DNA of 64,000 nt from Mucilaginibacter psychrotolerans. GTDB taxonomy: Bacteria; Bacteroidota; Bacteroidia; Sphingobacteriales; Sphingobacteriaceae. This document shows, one piece after another, positions 16,969 through 25,500 of this stretch. Made by a program: the position numbers and the translations under genes. Under the pieces are notes generated by a model, which worked only from the letters and a program-made list of their open reading frames with translations, was not told the DNA's origin and did not search any database. Positions within the stretch are counted from its first letter, which is position 1. Each line of letters opens with the position of its first letter. The stretch spans positions 78,088-142,087 of the forward strand of contig NZ_SOZE01000016.1 of the NCBI RefSeq assembly GCF_004519315.1. The letters run 5' to 3'.

Positions 16969-19900
16969 TTAAGCGTTTATTGCGCCTATGCGTTTCAGTG
17001 TTTTTCGGTTTTCCCTTTTATGGATAAACCTGTGCACTATGGCATATATCAATGGTAATATGAGTAGGGTAAGTATGGTGGATGTTACCAGGCCGCCAAT
17101 TACTACGATAGCCAATGGTTTTTGCGTTTCTGAACCTATACCGGTTGAAATAGCAGCCGGCATTAAACCAATGGCAGCCATCAGTGCCGTCATCACCACC
17201 GGGCGTACACGGGAGATTACGCCGCTCAGGATGGCATCGTCCAGAATTTTGCCTTCTTCCAGGTTCTTGCGGAACACGGATATCAATATCACACCGTTTT
17301 GAATACATACCCCAAACAGTGCAATAAAACCGATGCCTGCTGAGATGCTGAAATTGGTTTGCGTGATATGCAGGGCAAGTATACCGCCTATTAAAGCGAA
17401 TGGTACATTAAGAATAACCAGAAAAGCATCCTTGGCGTTACCGAAGGTGATATACAGTAAAAGGAAGATGACCAATAAACAAATGGGTACAACATGTGCC
17501 AGCGTGTTTGATGCGCGGATCTGGTTTTCAAATTCGCCGTTCCAGGTGAAGGAATAACCCTGATCGAGTTTCACTTTGTCGCCTACTTTTTGTTGGGCTT
17601 CGGCTATAGTGCTGCCCAGGTCTCTTCCACGTACAGAAAATTTAACGGCTATATAGCGGCTGTTGTTATCCCTAAAGATAAAAGCCGGACCAGTTAACTT
17701 CTTAATGGTAGAGATTTCCTTAATAGAGATTTTGGCGCCATTGAGCGTTGGTACCATCAGGTTCTCAATTTTTTCCTCACTGTTACGATATTGTTTTTGG
17801 TAGCGGATACGGATGTCGAATTTACGCTCGCCTTCGTATAACTGCGTTGCTGCTTTACCACCTATGGCCATTTCAATTACCGAATTGGCATCGGCAGTAG
17901 ATACGCCGTATAGGGCCATCTTGCGTTGGTCGAGTTCTATCCGGAATTCGGGTTGGCCAAGGTTTCTAAGGATACCTAAATCCTCAACACCCTTTACATG
18001 TTTCAAAACATTCATAACCGAATCGGCTTTATGGTCGAGCACATCAAAATCGGGACCGAAAATTTTAACCGCCATGGATGCCGGTACACCTGCAACCGCC
18101 TCGGCAACGTTATCAATAATAGGTTGCGAATAATTGAAGATGATGCCCGGGAACTGACTGAGTTTTTTATCCATTTCGGCAATAAGCTGCTCCTGGGTAA
18201 TGTTTCGTTTCCACTGTTTCTTTGGCAACAGGTCAACCTGTATCTGTACGTTGAAAAAGCCTTTAGGGTCGGTACCATCATTTGTTCGCCCTACCTGCGA
18301 GAGGGTTTGTTTTACCTCGGGGAAAGTAGCCAATACATCTCTTAACTTATCGGTGATCTTTACAGAATTTTCCAGTGAAGTGCTCATGGGCAATTGTGCA
18401 GTTACCCATAGCGCACCCTCATTTAATTGCGGTAAAAATTCCGAGCCTAAAAATTTAGCAGAAAAGAATGTTACACCCATAAATACCGTTGCCACTATTA
18501 TGCTGAGTTTTTGATGGCTGTATGTGTACTTAAACATCCTGCGGATACCGTTCTCAAAAAACAACACAACCGGATTATGTTTCTCTCTTACGTTTTTACG
18601 CAGCAGGATGCTGGATAGCGCAGGTACCAATGTAAGGGTGAATAGTAAAGCCCCAAGTAATGCAAAACCTAAGGTATAGGCAAGCGGAGAAAACATTTTA
18701 CCTTCCACTTTTTGGAAAGCGAAAATGGGTATAAGGCAGGTTAAGATGATTAGTTTGGAGAAAAAGATAGCTTTGCCCATCTCCGTTCCCACGTTTTTAA
18801 ACAGCCCAAGCTTAGCCAGGTTATTAAATTTGGGCATCCCAACTTCTTTTGCCCGATGATCGAGTGCTACGAAGATCCCCTCAACCATCACCACGGCACC
18901 ATCTATAATGATACCAAAATCTACTGCCCCCATAGAGAGTAGGTTGGCGCTCATGCCTTTTATTCTTAAACATATAAAGGCAAAAAGGAGGGCTAACGGA
19001 ATAATAATGGCTACAGTTAAAGTAGTGCGCCAATCGGCCATAAACAGGAACACAATTACTGTTACCAGTATAATACCCTCCAATAAATTGTGTATTACCG
19101 TTTCAGTGGCAAAGTCCATTAAAGAGGTACGGTCATAAAACGTATCCAGTTTAACATTTTTAGGCAAAATTCTGTTGTTCAGTTCGTCTACTTTAGCGTG
19201 TATCCTGGTGAGTACCTCTGCGGGGTTTTCGCCTTTACGCATCACAACGATACCCTCTATCACATCATTGTTCTTATCCCTGCCAACCTGGCCTAAACGC
19301 GGCAAGCCGCTTTCTTTGATATCAGCAACGTCTCGGGCCAGTATAGGTACATTGTTTACATTTTTAATGATGATATTTTGTATTTCATCAATGTTGTTAA
19401 TTAGTCCAATGCCGCGTACCACAAAAGCCTGGTCGTTTTTCTCTATTACATCGCCACCTACGTTAATATTACTGCGGCTAATGGCGTTAAATACATCTAA
19501 AGAAGTTAACCCATATTTTTGAAGCAGGGATGGGTTTACACTCACCTCGTATGCTTTTTCTTCGCCACCAAAGCTGTTCACATCGGCAACGCCATCTACC
19601 GATTTAAATTGCTTATCCAATATCCAGTCCTGAATAGCGGTTAGCTCGTGCATGGATTTTGTTTTGCTTTTAAGCGTATAGCGGAAAATTTCACCCGTAG
19701 GGCCATAAGGCGGCTCAACCTCGGGCTTAACGCCATCGGGCAAGTCGGCATTGCCCAGGCGACTCAACACCTGCTGGCGCGCAAAGGCATCGTCTACATC
19801 ATCATCGAAGATAATACGGACGTATGATAGGCCGAAAGACGAAGTAGTGCGCAAGTTGGCCTTTTTTTGTACCGAGTTTAATACCGTTTCCATAGGGATA

Positions 19901-20106
19901 GTGATCATTTTCTCTACCTCTTCAGCACTTCGGCCCGGCCATTGCGCTATGATGATGATCTGCGTATTGGTAACATCAGGGAAGGTTTCGATGGGGGTGT
20001 TGAGGTAACTCCATACGCCCAGTACAGCCAGCACTGCAGTTAAAAAGAATACCATTCCCCGGTGCCGGAGCGAAAAGTATATAATATTTTTTATGAGCTT
20101 GTTCAT
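16969..20106 (-). CDS. Heavy-metal efflux RND pump, CzcA type
   Basis: A 1045-residue inner-membrane proton-driven pump, the inner component of a tripartite CzcCBA-like exporter. It has twelve predicted helices, two large periplasmic loops and an HME-class TM4 motif AVDFGIIIDGAVVMVE (about residues 391-406) with the acidic residues typical of divalent-cation (Zn, Co, Cd, Ni) exporters rather than the Cu/Ag CusA type. The N-terminus has FETFPDVTNTQIII. It is the last gene of a five-gene minus-strand run: regulator, kinase, outer-membrane factor, fusion protein, pump. The exact metal is inferred only from the motif class. Confidence 0.93.
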   Translation of the reverse strand: MNKLIKNIIYFSLRHRGMVFFLTAVLAVLGVWSYLNTPIETFPDVTNTQIIIIAQWPGRSAEEVEKMITIPMETVLNSVQKKANLRTTSSFGLSYVRIIFDDDVDDAFARQQVLSRLGNADLPDGVKPEVEPPYGPTGEIFRYTLKSKTKSMHELTAIQDWILDKQFKSVDGVADVNSFGGEEKAYEVSVNPSLLQKYGLTSLDVFNAISRSNINVGGDVIEKNDQAFVVRGIGLINNIDEIQNIIIKNVNNVPILARDVADIKESGLPRLGQVGRDKNNDVIEGIVVMRKGENPAEVLTRIHAKVDELNNRILPKNVKLDTFYDRTSLMDFATETVIHNLLEGIILVTVIVFLFMADWRTTLTVAIIIPLALLFAFICLRIKGMSANLLSMGAVDFGIIIDGAVVMVEGIFVALDHRAKEVGMPKFNNLAKLGLFKNVGTEMGKAIFFSKLIILTCLIPIFAFQKVEGKMFSPLAYTLGFALLGALLFTLTLVPALSSILLRKNVREKHNPVVLFFENGIRRMFKYTYSHQKLSIIVATVFMGVTFFSAKFLGSEFLPQLNEGALWVTAQLPMSTSLENSVKITDKLRDVLATFPEVKQTLSQVGRTNDGTDPKGFFNVQIQVDLLPKKQWKRNITQEQLIAEMDKKLSQFPGIIFNYSQPIIDNVAEAVAGVPASMAVKIFGPDFDVLDHKADSVMNVLKHVKGVEDLGILRNLGQPEFRIELDQRKMALYGVSTADANSVIEMAIGGKAATQLYEGERKFDIRIRYQKQYRNSEEKIENLMVPTLNGAKISIKEISTIKKLTGPAFIFRDNNSRYIAVKFSVRGRDLGSTIAEAQQKVGDKVKLDQGYSFTWNGEFENQIRASNTLAHVVPICLLVIFLLLYITFGNAKDAFLVILNVPFALIGGILALHITQTNFSISAGIGFIALFGVCIQNGVILISVFRKNLEEGKILDDAILSGVISRVRPVVMTALMAAIGLMPAAISTGIGSETQKPLAIVVIGGLVTSTILTLLILPLIYAIVHRFIHKRENRKTLKRIGAINA

Positions 20107-20178
20107 ATATTCTCAGTGATAATAGTACCTCAAAAGGTACAGTAAACAATAATTTTTTGGATGCAGTAGCGCTGTGGC

Positions 20179-21273
20179 TTATTGTTCGGTTAGTGCGTTA
20201 TACAGCAACAATTGCCCTTGTGATATCACCTTGTCGCCCGGCTTAAGCCCTGTAGCTATATAGGTTATGTTATCAACCGTTTTAATTACACTAACTTCCT
20301 GCACACGCATATTGCACTTGCTGTTGTACACCACCACAAAGTTTTTACTATCGTCAAATATCACCGCAGATGCAGGGATGGCTACCGAGGTTGATGCTTC
20401 TTTATTGGTTATCAATACATTGGTAAACATTTCGGGCTTAAGCAGCATATCGTTGTTGCTTAATGCAATGCGCACTTTCATTACTTTATTGTCTGGATCT
20501 AATACCGAGCTTACCTCATCTACGTTGCCAGTAAAGACCTTGTTGGGGTAGGCCAGTGTTGTGATGTGTGCATCGTAGCCTTTTTTAACCTTGGCTATAT
20601 CCGATTCAAATACATTGGCCCATATCCACACATCTTTCATATTTGATATGGTGAAGAGGCTGCTGCTGTTATCAGGGCGGATAAAGTTACCCGCGCTGAT
20701 GTTTTTCTCTACAATGAAGCCATCCGCCGGTGCTTTGATGATAAGTGTGCCTGCGGCATTGGTATTGCCGCCGCCGTTAATGGCTATTTGCTGCTGTATC
20801 CTGCTGTTTGCGGCTACGGCTTTGTTGTAGTTTTCTTTTGCTTCTGTATAGTCGCGCTCGCTGGAGATACCGTTTTTGTACAGGTATTCGGCCTGTTCCA
20901 TCTGGCGTTTGCTAATGGCAAGGTCGGCCTTGGTAGAGCTGAGGTCGGTATAGTTGCCGGCCACATCTGCACTGCGGAGTACGGCCAGGGTTTGGCCCTT
21001 GTTTACCTTATCGCCCAGGGAAACCTTTACTTCGGTTACCTGCCCGCTGGTAAAGGGGAATACCTTTACTACCTTGTTCTCATCGAAGGATACTTCACCG
21101 CTAAGCGCCAGTTCGTCTTCCATCGGCGTTGTTTTGGCAGTGTCTATTTTAATGATTTTGGCCATGGAATCGCTTACGCAAACCTGTTCTACGGCCATAG
21201 TGCCGGTTTTCTTTTCCTGGCAGGATGCAAGTGCTATGGATGCTGCCGCTATATATATTAATCCCTTTTTCAT
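20179..21273 (-). CDS. RND efflux periplasmic adaptor (CzcB-like), lipoprotein
   Basis: A 364-residue membrane-fusion protein. The signal peptide ends in a lipobox, ALASCQEKK, so it is anchored to a membrane. It has two lipoyl half-motifs (VKVSLGDKVNKGQTLAVL and GTLIIKAPADGFIVEKNIS) flanking a helical hairpin, then beta-barrel and membrane-proximal domains (GLKPGDKVISQGQLLL). It bridges the pump and the outer-membrane channel. It lies 72 bases from the pump gene and 37 bases from the TolC-like gene. Confidence 0.93.
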   Translation of the reverse strand: MKKGLIYIAAASIALASCQEKKTGTMAVEQVCVSDSMAKIIKIDTAKTTPMEDELALSGEVSFDENKVVKVFPFTSGQVTEVKVSLGDKVNKGQTLAVLRSADVAGNYTDLSSTKADLAISKRQMEQAEYLYKNGISSERDYTEAKENYNKAVAANSRIQQQIAINGGGNTNAAGTLIIKAPADGFIVEKNISAGNFIRPDNSSSLFTISNMKDVWIWANVFESDIAKVKKGYDAHITTLAYPNKVFTGNVDEVSSVLDPDNKVMKVRIALSNNDMLLKPEMFTNVLITNKEASTSVAIPASAVIFDDSKNFVVVYNSKCNMRVQEVSVIKTVDNITYIATGLKPGDKVISQGQLLLYNALTEQ

Positions 21274-21310
21274 TGTTGTTGTTGTATATGCTGTGTTTTT
21301 GTGCTGTTTG

Positions 21311-22582
21311 TTATAATGGCGTTACTACGGTAGTACCTACGGCGTAGTTAAGGTCAGCAATGGCTTTTTGCAGGTTAAGCTGCTGCTGCAATATCTTGAG
21401 CTTGGTTTCTCTGTACGAGTCGAAGAAATCGATGAACTCCTGCAAACCCACCTGTTTTTCGCGGAAGCTTTTGAGCATGCTGTTGTAAAGCTGATCATAC
21501 TTGCTGTAAAAGTCGGTTTCGTTATTACCCAGCAGTTGCTGGCTTAGCTTGTACTGGTTTACAGCCGAGTAAACATCGTTCTTTAACTGTAATTCATTGC
21601 TTTGCACCGTAAGCTCCTGGCTTTGCGCGCTTAGCTTCGCATTTTTAATATTGCCCTGATTGCGGTTGAATAAGGGGAGGGGCAGGCTAATCTGCAGGCC
21701 CACATAGTTGTTGGCGTAGCTGCTATGCTGATCGTAAGTGCTACCGATGGTTATATCGGGCACGGCCAGTGCTTTTTGCAGGGTCAGGTTATGGTTGCTT
21801 TGGTCTAACAGGTATTTGCTGGCCAGGTAATCGCCGCGGTTGGCTTTGGCTTGTTCTGAAAGCGTTGTGGCATTTAAGGTGGTATCGGTATTGTTAAAGG
21901 TAATCTGCGGTGCAATAAACTGGGTTTCGATTGCTGCCAACAGGGTTTTTAGTTCGCTTTGCAAATCGTTTATCTGGCGGTCTATCTCTACCAGGTCGTT
22001 CTGTAAGCCAAAATTCAAAGCCTTCAAACGGATAACATCCTTAAGCGAATTATTACCCGCCTGGTACGATTTTTCTATTGCGTTTACCATCGCGGTAGCA
22101 GATGCTATTTCCGTTTGGTAAACCTTGCGCTGCTCCATCAGGTTGGCCACCTGCGAAAAATCTAACAGGAGGTTGTAGTGCAGGTTGCGCAGCAGATCGT
22201 TGAATTGCGCTTGCTGTATCTGCACGCCATCCTGGGCTATCTGTATTTGCTTGCCGCGTTTGCCTGCTGTTTTTATCAGCTGGCTTAACTGTACCAATAC
22301 CTGCCCCTGGCCATTGCTGTGCGCAAAGTATTTACGGCCTGCATCGGTAATGTTTTGGTCGGTGCTCAGTACGGGGTTATCCCAAAGTTTGGCTTGCTTA
22401 ACCAATGCCTGCGCGGCATCTACATTGTATTTTTGGGCAAGCAGGCTTAGATTTTTGTCTAAAAAGGCCTTTTCGGCATCTTTAAAGGTGATTTTGAGGG
22501 TGTCGGTTTGTGCGTGTGCGCCCTGAACCGCTGCTATAAGCAGGGCCAACAGTAGGGCGGTTCGTAAATATCTGTGTACCAT
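21311..22582 (-). CDS. TolC-family outer-membrane efflux protein (CzcC-like)
   Basis: A 423-residue outer-membrane factor with a signal peptide (cleavage after VQGAHAQ). It shows two repeats of long helices and strands typical of TolC proteins: AEKAFLDKNLSLLAQKYNVD at the start, and AKANRGDYLASKYLLDQSN in the second repeat, followed by GLQISLPLPLFNRNQGNI. It forms the outer-membrane exit duct for the metal pump. It is the third gene in the regulator/kinase/CzcCBA run. Confidence 0.93.
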   Translation of the reverse strand: MVHRYLRTALLLALLIAAVQGAHAQTDTLKITFKDAEKAFLDKNLSLLAQKYNVDAAQALVKQAKLWDNPVLSTDQNITDAGRKYFAHSNGQGQVLVQLSQLIKTAGKRGKQIQIAQDGVQIQQAQFNDLLRNLHYNLLLDFSQVANLMEQRKVYQTEIASATAMVNAIEKSYQAGNNSLKDVIRLKALNFGLQNDLVEIDRQINDLQSELKTLLAAIETQFIAPQITFNNTDTTLNATTLSEQAKANRGDYLASKYLLDQSNHNLTLQKALAVPDITIGSTYDQHSSYANNYVGLQISLPLPLFNRNQGNIKNAKLSAQSQELTVQSNELQLKNDVYSAVNQYKLSQQLLGNNETDFYSKYDQLYNSMLKSFREKQVGLQEFIDFFDSYRETKLKILQQQLNLQKAIADLNYAVGTTVVTPL

Positions 22583-22679
22583 GAGTTCAATAGAATTTGA
22601 TAGTACAAACCTATTTCACTCAAATTAGAGGCGCATTAAAACCAAATTAGATTAGCATTAGAATTACAGCAAGGGCTTG

Positions 22680-24038
22680 CTACTTCAGAAAGTCGACGAT
22701 GAAGGTGCTGCCCTGCCCCAATTCCGACTGCACCCTGATGGTGCCTTTAAACAGCTCTACTATTTTACTGGCAATATATAAACCTATGCCACTGCCTGAT
22801 ATACTTTTATCCTTATTCACCCGGAAAAAGGGCAGGAAGATTTTTTCCGCATCTTCTGCGCTGATGCCCTGTCCTTTATCTGTAATGGCAATCCTGATGC
22901 GCGCTACATCTGCCCTGAAACTTAAGGTAACCTGGTTGCCACCGGAATATTTGAAAGCGTTATCGATAATATTATTGAGGGCAATGTACAGCATTGATTT
23001 ATGGGCGGGTAGAGTAAGCTGTTCCTCATCCTCGGGCAAAGCGCTCAACTGAATCTTGAGCATGCCGGGGCCTTTTTTGCTGGCCCAGTATTCTTCCAGT
23101 TCCCATATCAATTCGTCGGCGCGTACGGGGGTGAGAGCCGCGCGGGTGTAGTTGAGGTCAACCTGGGCCAGTTCCATCAGGCTGGTAATGGTTTCCTGCA
23201 GGCGCCCACCATCGTTAGCGATGGAACGCAGCACCCTTTCATACTCAACAATGTTACGCTTTTTGGTAAGCGCCACATCCACCTCGCCCATAATGCTGGT
23301 AAGCGGGGTGCGTAGTTCGTGCGAGGCGTTGGCTACAAAGGTTTGCTGCAATTCGAAGGCGTTCTGCAGATGCTCCAGCAGGCGGTTAAAGTTATTTACC
23401 AGTTCGGCAATCTCGTCGCGGCTGTTTACCTGGTCTACACGCAAATGCAGGTTGCTGGCTTGTATGTTATTAATCTGGGCAATGATCTTATCTACCGGCG
23501 ATAATGCCCGCTGGGCAAATACCCGGCCTGCAAAAAACAAACAGGTGCCGAAGATGAGGAACAGCACGCCGGTAATTTTTGCCAATACCCAGGTACGATG
23601 TTCCAGATTGGTATCAACTGCCGATACCAGGATAACAAAATTACCCTGATTGTCTTTATAGTATTCGCCTACTACCTTTCGCCGGCCCTCTTCATATTCT
23701 ATGCTGCCATCGCGACGTACCTGTTCTATGATTTCCTTGGTCCAGTACACATTGTTTTTGGTGTTGAATGCCGATAGGTTGTAATCATCATAAACACGTA
23801 TCACCTCGTCGGGCAGTTTTTCCAGGTATTTTTGCTGTACGCGCACCAGCGAATCGGTAGCCAGTTCATCGGCCTTGAGGTAGAACTGCGAGGCCAGCCT
23901 GGAGCGCTCGCGCAGCCTGTTGTAAAAATCGGTGTTGAAGAACGAGAAAACCGCCACATAAACAGCTATTAATACCAGCAACAAGGCACCGGAGCTGATA
24001 AGCGTAAAATATAAGGAAAGGCGGGTTTTTATCTTCAT
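22680..24038 (-). CDS. Sensor histidine kinase of the metal-efflux operon
   Basis: A 452-residue membrane kinase with an N-terminal helix, a periplasmic domain of about 130 residues, a second helix (LAKITGVLFLIFGTCLFFAG), a HAMP linker, the HisKA box NASHELRTPL with the phospho-accepting histidine near residue 240, and an ATPase domain (NNIIDNAFKYSG, DKGQGI, GSGIGLYI). It probably senses periplasmic metal excess by analogy with CzcS/CusS. It lies 126 bases after the regulator gene and 97 bases before the outer-membrane factor gene. Confidence 0.92.
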   Translation of the reverse strand: MKIKTRLSLYFTLISSGALLLVLIAVYVAVFSFFNTDFYNRLRERSRLASQFYLKADELATDSLVRVQQKYLEKLPDEVIRVYDDYNLSAFNTKNNVYWTKEIIEQVRRDGSIEYEEGRRKVVGEYYKDNQGNFVILVSAVDTNLEHRTWVLAKITGVLFLIFGTCLFFAGRVFAQRALSPVDKIIAQINNIQASNLHLRVDQVNSRDEIAELVNNFNRLLEHLQNAFELQQTFVANASHELRTPLTSIMGEVDVALTKKRNIVEYERVLRSIANDGGRLQETITSLMELAQVDLNYTRAALTPVRADELIWELEEYWASKKGPGMLKIQLSALPEDEEQLTLPAHKSMLYIALNNIIDNAFKYSGGNQVTLSFRADVARIRIAITDKGQGISAEDAEKIFLPFFRVNKDKSISGSGIGLYIASKIVELFKGTIRVQSELGQGSTFIVDFLK

Positions 24039-24164
24039 TTTTTTGTGCTTTCACCGATTGCGGCTGATTCCACCGATTATATTGATTTTTCGCTTGAGTA
24101 CATTTATTAAAGGTGCTCAAGAGGGCTTTGATGTTTCAGCGATTAACCGTCTATGTCATCAGTC

Positions 24165-24842
24165 TCAGTCTTTTAAAATATAGCCCATGCCTATTACGGT
24201 ATGGATAAGTTTTTTATCGAACCCCTTCTGTATTTTGTTGCGCAGGTAATTTACGTACACATCAACCATATTGGTGCCTGTATCAAAACTGATGCCCCAT
24301 ACTTTCTCCATAATAAACTCACGTGACAACAGCTTGGCAGGGTGCTGTATAAATAGTTCCAGCAGGCTGTATTCTTTGGCGGTGAGGATAATTTGCTGGC
24401 CCTCGCGCTCGGCGGTTTTGGTCCAGGTGTTTAGTTTGAGGCCGCCGAAACTGAGGATATGCTCTTCTTCCTCGGTAACTTTTTTGCGGCGCAGCAGGGC
24501 CTCTATGCGCGCAAGCAGCTCGTTAAAATGGAAAGGCTTCAACAGGTAATCGTCCGCTCCCGATTTCAGGCCGTTCACCTTATCGTCAATAGTGCCCAGT
24601 GCGCTAAGCATTAGTATGGGTAGCAGGGGTTGGGTTTTGCGTATTTGCACGCACAGTTCTATACCGCTCATGCCGGGCAGCATGATATCCAATATAAGCA
24701 GGTTATAGTTTTTGCGTGTCAGCATTTCCAGAGCGGCCTCGCCGGTGGCGGTAATATCTACATCGTATTTATGCTCATTGAGCCCCTTTTTTATAAAAGA
24801 CGACACCTTCTCATTATCCTCAACCAGGCAAATAGTATCCAT
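24165..24842 (-). CDS. OmpR-family response regulator of the metal-efflux operon
   Basis: A 225-residue regulator with a receiver domain (acidic pair EDN at 8-10, phospho-acceptor aspartate in LLILDIMLPGMSG, lysine in YLLKPF) and a winged-helix C-terminal DNA-binding domain ending in LIHTVIGMGYIL. It heads the run that includes the kinase and the CzcCBA-type exporter, so it most likely activates that operon. Confidence 0.92.
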   Translation of the reverse strand: MDTICLVEDNEKVSSFIKKGLNEHKYDVDITATGEAALEMLTRKNYNLLILDIMLPGMSGIELCVQIRKTQPLLPILMLSALGTIDDKVNGLKSGADDYLLKPFHFNELLARIEALLRRKKVTEEEEHILSFGGLKLNTWTKTAEREGQQIILTAKEYSLLELFIQHPAKLLSREFIMEKVWGISFDTGTNMVDVYVNYLRNKIQKGFDKKLIHTVIGMGYILKD

Positions 24843-24920
24843 AAAGGCAATATATTTTGAACGGACTAAGTTAGTTGTATTTGGCTGTCTATACAGGATA
24901 CAACAATAATTTATTGATGA

Positions 24921-25250
24921 GGAAAGGGCTGGGGGGCATTGCTTACCTTTTTCCTGATATGCATTACCTGGGTGTTTTTCCGCTCGGCAACCTTTGGCGG
25001 TGCATGGGGACTGCTCAATGTTATGTTTGCGCCCAAAGCGGGCCTTACACCGCTGCTCACTATTGTAGCCATCATTAAAGTGCAGTAGTAATTACGCTGA
25101 TGCTGGTAGTGCAATGGACCATGCGCAAAAACAGTGTGTTAAAAACCGCATCCAAAAAACCCTGGTTTGGCTATGGTATGGGGCTTCATGTTGGTAATGA
25201 TCATACTCAGCCAGGAATCGGGCAAATCGTTTATTTACTTCCAGTTCTAA
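24921..25250 (+). pseudogene. Remnant of an MBOAT-family O-acyltransferase (C-terminal part)
   Basis: Three short segments in different frames read as the C-terminal end of a membrane-bound O-acyltransferase (alginate O-acetylase type). Segment 1 from 24921: LLTFFLICITWVFFRS followed by FGGAWGLLNVMFAPK. Segment 2, after stops near 25085, reads VVITLMLVVQWTMRKN. Segment 3, in a third frame, ends SQESGKSFIYFQF and stops at 25248-25250, the usual end of this family. So at least two frameshifts are present and the N-terminal two-thirds are gone. A terminator hairpin is preserved just downstream. Confidence 0.78.
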
Positions 25251-25265
25251 TAACGATAATCAAAT

Positions 25266-25311
25266 AAAAAAGGATGCCTCGCGCCGGAGAGGTTCGGGGC
25301 TTTCCTTTTTT
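25266..25311 (+). terminator. Terminator after the MBOAT remnant
   Basis: Arms aaaaaagga (25266-25274) and tcctttttt (25303-25311) flank a GC-rich loop region. An A-run on one side and a T-run on the other give a bidirectional form. It is probably the original terminator of the lost acyltransferase gene. Confidence 0.7.
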
Positions 25312-25500
25312 GGTGAAATATATCGTAACAATTAGCATATTTATAGTGAAGCGAAAATGAATTGCAAAAATTAATTTATGAATGTGAATCTTTTTATTTC
25401 CTTATATTGGCTTCATTCTTAGTGATATAAAATGCGGGCAAAATGCAAATAAACGCTAAAAAATGCCTTTACGATTCCTTTCACAATCTTCAAAATTTAC

